Assembly (NCBI GenBank): GCA_001897525.1
Contig: MKTB01000015.1
Location: 1 to 64,000 of the forward strand
Direction: 5' to 3'
Source of the DNA: Bacteroidetes bacterium 43-16
GTDB taxonomy: Bacteria; Bacteroidota; Bacteroidia; Chitinophagales; Chitinophagaceae
Length of the DNA stretch: 64,000 nt
A program made the position numbers and the translations under genes. Each line of letters opens with the position of its first letter. The stretch's first letter is position 1. Below the pieces are notes generated by a model. It saw only the letters and a list, made by a program, of their open reading frames with translations. It made no database searches and was not told the origin of the DNA. Of this stretch, positions 58,710 through 64,000 are shown in pieces.

Positions 58710-59786
58710 CTATTCCACCAACTCATACTTAGACTCCCCATCCAGAGGGCGAAAAACCAACGTATCCTGCACATTAATCGCTGCTCCATTCAATACACGC
58801 TGCATATAATCCGCTACAGGTTGAGCCATTTTCTCCCGGTAAGGTAAGTCCAGGAAATAACTATGGCCATCACCCACGAAGCGATTAAAATTGAGGTAAA
58901 GAACTTTATCCAGCACTTTTTCACCGGGTTGCACGCCTATTTTCCTGTTACCGCTTATTAATTGAGCCCCTTTAAGCGTCCGGTCTTCCGGGTTATAATG
59001 GATCAATATATTCCGCGCAAAATGTGCCTGCTCCAGCCATTGTGTGTAACCCTTAGCCGGCACACAGGCCGCATTCAATACCAGGTTATCAACCCATTTT
59101 CTTTGGCTGAACGCCGCTGAAAAATCATTTTTCAGCATATTTTTCAGGGCCAGGTTACCCATACTATGGTAGAACAAGGTAATCTTGGGAAAATGATACT
59201 CCCTGAGCGGGTAATGATACAGGCTGTCCAGCACAGGCACAAAGTCAACTCCGGCCTTATTCGCCTCTTTTAATACAAAGCGCCAGTTCCCCAGGCGCTG
59301 CTTAGTACTGTTGATGCTCGGGTAATCCAGGTATAAAACATTCACCCCATACTGCGCCCGCATGGCAAAAGCACGGAACAAGCCTGCCGGGAAATTCTTG
59401 CCGTAGCCTTCCGTGTACACCACCAGGCTTTTGCCCTTATCCAGCCGCTCCAGCAAGGAAGACAAATCCTTACAGGCCTTTATAGACCATTTGCCCTCTT
59501 TGACAAAAGCAAGGAAATAATGTAGCTGTCCCGACGGTTCCGATACTTCTTTTGCAAACTTCAAATCCTCATAATCCAATACCCGGTTACTGACCAGGGC
59601 GACCAGGGTATCTGCATCTGCTGCAATCAGTGCATCTTCATCCAATACTTTAATGGACCGCCAGAAAGAATCACTGTCAAAATAGGAGGTAAAGCGCCCC
59701 TGGCTATATGCCGGGACCTGCAGTCCTGACACCAGCAACAGCAGCCCGATGATGATCCGTAAAGAATTAAACCTTTGTCTGTTCAT
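58710..59786 (-). CDS. Exported alpha/beta-hydrolase-fold protein, DUF900-like
   Basis: 358 residues. A signal peptide (about 1-28, VPAYSQ) suggests periplasmic location. The middle contains 'SLVVYTEGYGKNFPAGLFRAFAMRAQYGVNVLYLDYPS' and 'ITLFYHSMGNLALKNML', which places the nucleophile Ser in a Y-H-S-M-G context instead of G-x-S-x-G. A late His region, 'VGDGHSYFLDLPY', could supply the catalytic His. This suggests an alpha/beta hydrolase of the DUF900 type, but activity is uncertain given the missing first Gly. The ATG overlaps the DUF421 stop by one base (TAATG). Confidence 0.65.
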   Translation of the reverse strand: MNRQRFNSLRIIIGLLLLVSGLQVPAYSQGRFTSYFDSDSFWRSIKVLDEDALIAADADTLVALVSNRVLDYEDLKFAKEVSEPSGQLHYFLAFVKEGKWSIKACKDLSSLLERLDKGKSLVVYTEGYGKNFPAGLFRAFAMRAQYGVNVLYLDYPSINSTKQRLGNWRFVLKEANKAGVDFVPVLDSLYHYPLREYHFPKITLFYHSMGNLALKNMLKNDFSAAFSQRKWVDNLVLNAACVPAKGYTQWLEQAHFARNILIHYNPEDRTLKGAQLISGNRKIGVQPGEKVLDKVLYLNFNRFVGDGHSYFLDLPYREKMAQPVADYMQRVLNGAAINVQDTLVFRPLDGESKYELVE

Positions 59787-60304
59787 TAGTTTAAATTCAG
59801 GTCTTTATGTTTTCTTTTCCTTTTATAACTGGACTGCTTGAGATGCCCCTCTCCGCTGATGATCGAAATATTGCCGTCCATCTCGAGGATAGCCCACTTC
59901 ACATCTTTATACAGGTCCACCCCATGTTCGCGCATGGCCTCCTTTAATTCATCATCCGTGATCTGCAATTTTGATAAGGTGGCAAACTCCAGCTTCCCGT
60001 TGTGAATAAGCACCTCCGGCTTTTGGTTCACCAGGGTCCTGAAGCCGGGATATTTAAAGAGCAATCGCTTAAACAGCAGGTTGAGTAAAAACAAAACTGC
60101 CGCAGCACACAATCCACCGATCAGGCTCGTGTCCGGCCCTACCATGGCATTCTGGACCGCATTACTGATCAGTAATATCAATACAATATCAGAGGTGGTC
60201 AACTGTGACAATTCCTTCTTACCCGTGAGCCGTATAGCGACCAGTATAAAGATATATACCGCCACTGAGCGACCGATGATGGCCACCAGATTGTAAATTT
60301 CCAT
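59786..60304 (-). CDS. DUF421 (YetF-like) membrane protein
   Basis: 172 residues. Three membrane helices lie in the N-terminal half ('RSVAVYIFILVAIRLTGKKELSQLTTSDIVLILLISNAVQNAMVG' and 'GLCAAAVLFLLNLLF'), followed by the cytosolic DUF421 domain ('LVNQKPEVLIHNGKLEFATLSKLQITDDELKEAMREHGV...AILEMDGNISII'). YetF-type proteins occur widely; their role is not defined. It is coupled by a one-base overlap to the hydrolase gene downstream, so the two may act together. Confidence 0.88.
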   Translation of the reverse strand: MEIYNLVAIIGRSVAVYIFILVAIRLTGKKELSQLTTSDIVLILLISNAVQNAMVGPDTSLIGGLCAAAVLFLLNLLFKRLLFKYPGFRTLVNQKPEVLIHNGKLEFATLSKLQITDDELKEAMREHGVDLYKDVKWAILEMDGNISIISGEGHLKQSSYKRKRKHKDLNLN

Positions 60305-60324
60305 AATGTAGCTCAGCTAAAGAT

Positions 60325-60633
60325 TTAATAAGATGCAGGCCGCTCAGCGGTATGGCTACGGCCTTGCCTTGATTGTAATTGTTTATGCTCCTCCTGCAGC
60401 TGCCGCAGCTTGCGCAGCAACCTTGAGATCACCTCGATACCGGCTACATTAATGTCCAGGTCATAATAGAGATGCACACAGCGCTCCAGTTGACCTAGGT
60501 CCTCATAATCCAGGTAAAGTTCATCCTGCTCTGCCGCAACAGTAATCAGGCCGGAGCTCACCAGTGCATCAAAAAAATGAATTTCGATATTGTAGATAGC
60601 AATACATTCCGCTCTGCTTATTTTCTGTATCAT
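60325..60633 (-). CDS. cbpM: Chaperone modulator CbpM
   Basis: 102 residues. CbpM binds the J domain of CbpA and inhibits it. The N-terminal '[27 protein letters not shown]' and the later '[38 protein letters not shown]' match the small MerR-like CbpM fold. It overlaps the cbpA stop by four bases (ATGA), as in other cbpA-cbpM operons. It links to the Hsp70 machinery with which CbpA works, though that Hsp70 may be DnaK elsewhere rather than the divergent one at 50 kb. Confidence 0.9.
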   Translation of the reverse strand: MIQKISRAECIAIYNIEIHFFDALVSSGLITVAAEQDELYLDYEDLGQLERCVHLYYDLDINVAGIEVISRLLRKLRQLQEEHKQLQSRQGRSHTAERPASY

Positions 60634-61562
60634 GATTGAAGCCGTTTAAGTTGTTCAAACAATTCTTTCTCTTTATCACTAAGCCGGGCAGGCAATTGAA
60701 CCTTAAAGGTCAGGTAAAGATCTCCGTGCCTGCCTTCACCTTTATAAACCGGGAAGCCTTTACCCTTCAGGCGGCTTACACTGTCATTCTGTGTAAAAGG
60801 TTTCACATTCAGTTTCACCTGTCCGTCCAGGGTATCTATCATGACCGGGCCGCCCAGGATAGCCGTGTACAGGTCTATGGTCTTGCTGATCCGGAGATCA
60901 TCCCCATCGCGTTCAAATGGAGTATCATTCTGGATATTAAAAGTAATGAACAAGTCCCCGGCAGGACCTCCGTTCACCCCTTCATGGCCATATCCCTTCA
61001 ACCTGATCTGTTGCCCGTCATAGGCCCCGGCAGGGATCGTGATCCGTACCTTCCTGCCATTGATCTCGAAAGTCTGCTGATGCGTTTGCTGTACCTGCGA
61101 CAAGTATAAATTGAGCGATGCTTCTATATCCTGGCCCTTGAATTTACCGGATGCACTCCCCCTTCTATAACCACCGCCAAAGCCCTCACCCTGGTTGCCG
61201 AAAATAGAGGAAAAGAAGTCTGAATAATCACCGCCGCTGCCCTGCCCTTCATAAGTATATCCTTCAAAGGGATTGCCGCCACCACGGCCCCGGTTCTGCT
61301 GCTGTTGTTGCTGCCGGGCTTGTTCATAAGCTTCTCCCTGTTGCCAATGCTCGCCATATTTATCATACTTGGCCCGGTTCTCAGGGTTGCCCAATACTTC
61401 ATTGGCTTCATTTACTGCTTTAAACTTTTGCTCCGCTTCTTTATCATTGGGATTCAGGTCCGGGTGGTATTTGCGGGCCAGTTTGCGGAAAGCCTTTTTA
61501 ATCTCCTCCTGACTTGCCGTTTTGGGCACCCCTAATACCTGGTAATAATCAATAAATGCCAT
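60630..61562 (-). CDS. cbpA: DnaJ-type co-chaperone CbpA
   Basis: 310 residues. The J domain (about 4-70) has the HPD motif in '[18 protein letters not shown]', so it can stimulate an Hsp70. A Gly/Gln-rich linker (about 80-150, with '[17 protein letters not shown]') is followed by two C-terminal substrate-binding domains ('[39 protein letters not shown]' and '[20 protein letters not shown]'). There are no zinc-finger Cys, so it is a DnaJ class II protein like CbpA. cbpM follows with a 4-base overlap. The ATG at 61562 is standard. Confidence 0.93.
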   Translation of the reverse strand: MAFIDYYQVLGVPKTASQEEIKKAFRKLARKYHPDLNPNDKEAEQKFKAVNEANEVLGNPENRAKYDKYGEHWQQGEAYEQARQQQQQQNRGRGGGNPFEGYTYEGQGSGGDYSDFFSSIFGNQGEGFGGGYRRGSASGKFKGQDIEASLNLYLSQVQQTHQQTFEINGRKVRITIPAGAYDGQQIRLKGYGHEGVNGGPAGDLFITFNIQNDTPFERDGDDLRISKTIDLYTAILGGPVMIDTLDGQVKLNVKPFTQNDSVSRLKGKGFPVYKGEGRHGDLYLTFKVQLPARLSDKEKELFEQLKRLQS

Positions 61563-61763
61563 AGTGTATTCGTTATATTTTATTCAATATTTCGCCAGGG
61601 AAATTAAACTTTAGCGATTTAGCCCTGATCGTCTAAATCACATAAATCCCCACACTAAATTAACAATAAAAAACGAGTCACTATGCATTAATGAAAAGTC
61701 AGGTTTCAAAAAAAGGCATGAAATAACATCGGAACATTAGCTTTCCCCGGATATGCTCTGATA

Positions 61764-62471
61764 TTAGCCTAAGTTACGCTTAGGGCTAAAAAAATAATTA
61801 ACTGAAAAACCATAATAAGCGTAAGAAGCAGTAGACAAATTACTGTAAAATCCCCAGCCGGTTAAAAATCCTTTTACCTGCATTGCTTTTTGCAGATCTA
61901 CACCGATATTACCTGATATACGCAGCCTGGTTTCATTATTGAACCTGAAGGAATAACCTAGTGCAAATTGAGGGGAAATAATAAACTGTTTGTAGTTGCG
62001 CGCATTTTCTAAATAGATGTGTTCCTCTATTATATCCTGATAATTATCCTGCCCAAATAGCAAAGCCCGGATATTAGCCCCTAACGACACGTTTAAGCCA
62101 GAACTCGGGTTCAAGGGTATATTATAGTTAAATAACAATGGAATATTAAGATAATAAATGTCGATAGCAAGCGTTTCCCGATTAAAATTGAATTGCGAAC
62201 GGAACGTACTCATACCTACCCCTGTTTCTAATGATATATTTTTCCACAGGGGCTTAGCGGCAAGGACATGAGCACTAAAACCCAAGCGGTCATTTTGCTT
62301 AAATCCGGGAGCTGAATATCCTTTGTACGTAAAATTTTCCCTGTCTACATGATTCAGCTTAGTTTGAAAAAGTCCAAGCCCTATTCCATAAACTATTTTA
62401 TTTTGAGCCCACAAAGGTTTTGTATAAAGGCCTGTTAGTAATGCCAGCAGGTATAATAGCTTATTTTTCAT
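61764..62471 (-). CDS. Outer-membrane beta-barrel protein (PorT-like family)
   Basis: 235 residues. A signal peptide (1 to about 22, PLWAQ) is followed by alternating strands ('SLETGVGMSTFRSQFNF', 'IYYLNIPLLFNYNIPL', 'SSGLNVSLGANIRALLFG', 'TRLRISGNIGVDL'). The pattern 'YLNIPLLFNYN' is a hallmark of the PorT/outer-membrane-beta-barrel family in Bacteroidota. The final residues (FSPKRNLG) lack a terminal aromatic. The substrate is unknown. Single gene. Confidence 0.78.
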   Translation of the reverse strand: MKNKLLYLLALLTGLYTKPLWAQNKIVYGIGLGLFQTKLNHVDRENFTYKGYSAPGFKQNDRLGFSAHVLAAKPLWKNISLETGVGMSTFRSQFNFNRETLAIDIYYLNIPLLFNYNIPLNPSSGLNVSLGANIRALLFGQDNYQDIIEEHIYLENARNYKQFIISPQFALGYSFRFNNETRLRISGNIGVDLQKAMQVKGFLTGWGFYSNLSTASYAYYGFSVNYFFSPKRNLG

Positions 62472-62608
62472 TTTGATCTATTTATGTTATGATGTAATAC
62501 ACTATTAACCTAAATCATTCGTCAAATAGTATACTTTAGCCTAAAAATCATTAGCTTATATAAGAAAATCACGCAAAAAATCAAACATGGATTGTTTTTA
62601 CCAACATT

Positions 62609-62616
62609 TATATTTG
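62609..62616 (+). promoter_or_regulatory. -7 promoter element for HD-domain gene
   Basis: TATATTTG fits TAnnTTTG, 28 bases before the ATG at 62645. Confidence 0.55.
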
Positions 62617-62644
62617 CAATACATTTCTATAAAAATATAAGGTC

Positions 62645-63292
62645 ATGGAGCAAATCATAAAACATACTATTGCATTCGTTAAACAACAATTATCTGATGC
62701 CGAAGGTGGCCATGACTGGTTCCATATAGAAAGGGTATGGCAAAATACCTTACTCATCCTGGAGCAGGAACAGGCAGACCGGCTGATCTGTGAACTCGCA
62801 GCTTTATTACATGATGTGGCAGACAGTAAATTTCATGGCGGTGATGAAGAACTTGGCCCTGCTATTGCCGAAAAGTTTCTCCGGGAGCAACAAGTAGCAA
62901 AGCATATCATCAATGAAGTAAAACTGATCATCAAAAACATGTCGTACAAAGCCTCCCTGGGCAAGCTGGACTACCATTCCAAAGAAATGGACATCGTGCA
63001 GGATGCAGACCGTTTAGATGCCATTGGTGCGATTGGTATCGCCCGGGCCTTCAACTACGGTGGGTTTAAAAACAGGGCTATCCATAATCCGGACATCAAA
63101 CCGGAGCTGAATATGAGCAAAGAAGCTTATAAAAACACACAGGCACCTACCATCAATCATTTCTACGAAAAACTGCTTTTGCTGAAAGATAAAATGAATA
63201 CAGGTACAGCCAAGGCCATAGCAGCGCAAAGACACCGGTTTATGGAAGACTTCCTTGAACAGTTCTATGCTGAATGGGAAGGAAAAAGATAA
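62645..63292 (+). CDS. HD-domain phosphohydrolase
   Basis: 215 residues. The metal-binding HD motif is visible: H24 in 'GGHDWFHIERVW', the HD pair in 'ALLHDVADSKF' and a distal Asp in 'IVQDADRLDAIGAIGIARAF'. This is the YedJ-type group with HD, HD and D spacing. It likely hydrolyses a nucleotide or nucleoside phosphate; the substrate is unknown. Its stop abuts the convergent VanW gene with no gap. Confidence 0.9.
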   Translation: MEQIIKHTIAFVKQQLSDAEGGHDWFHIERVWQNTLLILEQEQADRLICELAALLHDVADSKFHGGDEELGPAIAEKFLREQQVAKHIINEVKLIIKNMSYKASLGKLDYHSKEMDIVQDADRLDAIGAIGIARAFNYGGFKNRAIHNPDIKPELNMSKEAYKNTQAPTINHFYEKLLLLKDKMNTGTAKAIAAQRHRFMEDFLEQFYAEWEGKR

Positions 63293-64000
63293 TTAAGCAT
63301 CGGATGCTTCGATGATATATTGCCCGGGAACATAGCTTACCCGGGCATTGTTTTTGGCCAGGCAGTCTTCGGAGATCATATTACCCGTTCTTTTATCAAT
63401 GATCCTTCTCCATATCTCATTCCTCCGGTAAAACACCTCCCCGGTTTTGACAAACTGGTGTTCTTTTTCAAAAATGTGATAAGCCTGGGGCAGTTCCGAT
63501 TGTACCAGCAGCTCCCCCTCAATGGTCTTTTCTGTAAGCCAGATATGCAACTGGAAGGTATGATCCGTAGTATTGGTAAACTGGTAATCGATATAGTTAT
63601 AAAAGATCGCTGCACCGCTCCCGAAAGGCAATACACGCCCCTCGTCCGGGAAAGGATCAAAGGAATGTTGTGCCCTTTGCACCACAGTCAGGGGGCTATG
63701 CAGGACCAGCCAATGGATCATATTGGAGATCTGGCAAATGCCGCCGCCTATGCCCGGCCGGGCCTTCCCGAAGGACAATTCCATACCCATCAGGTATCCT
63801 TCAGCCTTTGTCGGCAACCCTACGAGTTTACAAAAAGAAAAAGTCTCTCCCGGCCGGATGATGATCCCGTCAATATGCTTCAGTGCCAGGCTCAGGTTCG
63901 TCACTTTATTCACCTGCAACTGCATATCCGCATCGCCCAGCTTGCGCAGCAAGGTAGACTGGTGCTTTTTAACCCGGAAGGGCAACAGTTGCTCCTCACG
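63293..64000 (-). CDS. VanW-family protein, N-terminus beyond window
   Basis: The frame is open to the right edge (five codons before the first possible TTG start at 63985), so the gene is truncated at its 5' end. VanW signatures: 'VTNLSLALKHIDGIIIRPGETFSFCKLVGLPTKAEGYLMGMELSFG', 'GIGGGICQISNMIHWLVLHSPLTVVQRAQHSFDPFPDE', 'FTNTTDHTFQLHIWL'. VanW is an accessory protein of unknown function first seen in vancomycin-resistance clusters, but it is common elsewhere. No other van genes are near. Confidence 0.88.
   Translation of the reverse strand, partial: REEQLLPFRVKKHQSTLLRKLGDADMQLQVNKVTNLSLALKHIDGIIIRPGETFSFCKLVGLPTKAEGYLMGMELSFGKARPGIGGGICQISNMIHWLVLHSPLTVVQRAQHSFDPFPDEGRVLPFGSGAAIFYNYIDYQFTNTTDHTFQLHIWLTEKTIEGELLVQSELPQAYHIFEKEHQFVKTGEVFYRRNEIWRRIIDKRTGNMISEDCLAKNNARVSYVPGQYIIEASDA

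Noticed and set aside
1-64000. CRISPR arrays, rRNA and tRNA genes
   Set aside because: I scanned intergenic gaps for regular spaced repeats and T-loop (GTTCRANTC) signatures and found none; a tRNAscan run would be decisive.

Overview
The window comes from a member of the Bacteroidota, most likely Chitinophagales/Chitinophagaceae (genus not assignable by eye). The evidence is: cell-surface proteins with type IX secretion (T9SS) sorting domains; lipoproteins with a Cys-Lys-Lys start to the mature chain; many promoters with the Bacteroidota -7 element TAnnTTTG; almost no Shine-Dalgarno sequences; a long NusB; a MetX/PLP-sulfhydrylase methionine pair; FabV; and an S46 dipeptidyl-peptidase. It is chromosomal and gene-dense, with 62 protein genes listed (two cut by the window ends). 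I see no rRNA, tRNA, CRISPR, prophage or insertion sequence.

Layout. 1-2.2 kb: a truncated T9SS-type surface protein and a PQQ-type beta-propeller lipoprotein. 2.6-4.3 kb: an exported thioredoxin-fold protein next to a di-heme cytochrome c peroxidase. 4.3-6.9 kb: haem genes hemD-hemE and a K+ channel with a C-terminal zinc ribbon. 7-11.8 kb: CoA-binding protein, queA, a LUD-domain protein, xerD, a MarR regulator and a YihY membrane protein. 11.8-16.9 kb: aroC, a UbiA prenyltransferase, maf, a beta-ketoacyl synthase and pabB (chorismate and folate supply). 17-24.5 kb: a charged disordered protein, a mini-protein that is little more than a T9SS sorting domain, the (p)ppGpp enzyme Rel with a WbqC-family gene, and a giant T9SS surface protein. 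24.7-33.7 kb: a CorC-like protein, nusB, coiled-coil envelope proteins, an exonuclease/GIY-YIG fusion, an M28 peptidase and a nucleoside permease.

33.8-39.4 kb is a probable copper/metal region. It holds a small Cys-rich exported protein, an AraC regulator, a YHS-DUF2911 fusion protein and, divergently to this strand, an operon of an MbnP-like lipoprotein, an MbnH-like di-heme enzyme and an outer-membrane-type protein with an N-terminal CxxCxC. In methanotrophs the MbnH/MbnP pair makes a kynurenine-dependent copper site, and the pair here keeps the di-heme motifs and a Trp-rich segment.

39.6-49.9 kb: S46 and S9 peptidases (peptide catabolism), methionine synthesis (PLP enzyme, metX), OsmC, fabV and thiolase. 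50.0-54.5 kb is the least explained block: a compact operon of a GrpE-like mini-protein, a divergent 847-residue Hsp70 and a single-pass membrane protein with no recognised domain. It looks like a dedicated membrane-linked chaperone module. 54.5-64 kb: sufT-sufE, a NamZ-type muramidase, argS, an alpha/beta hydrolase, DUF421, the cbpM-cbpA co-chaperone pair, an outer-membrane barrel, an HD phosphohydrolase and a truncated VanW protein.

Non-coding features include about a dozen intrinsic terminators, seventeen -7-type promoters, a MITE-like element at 44.4-44.6 kb and two copies of a short dispersed repeat.
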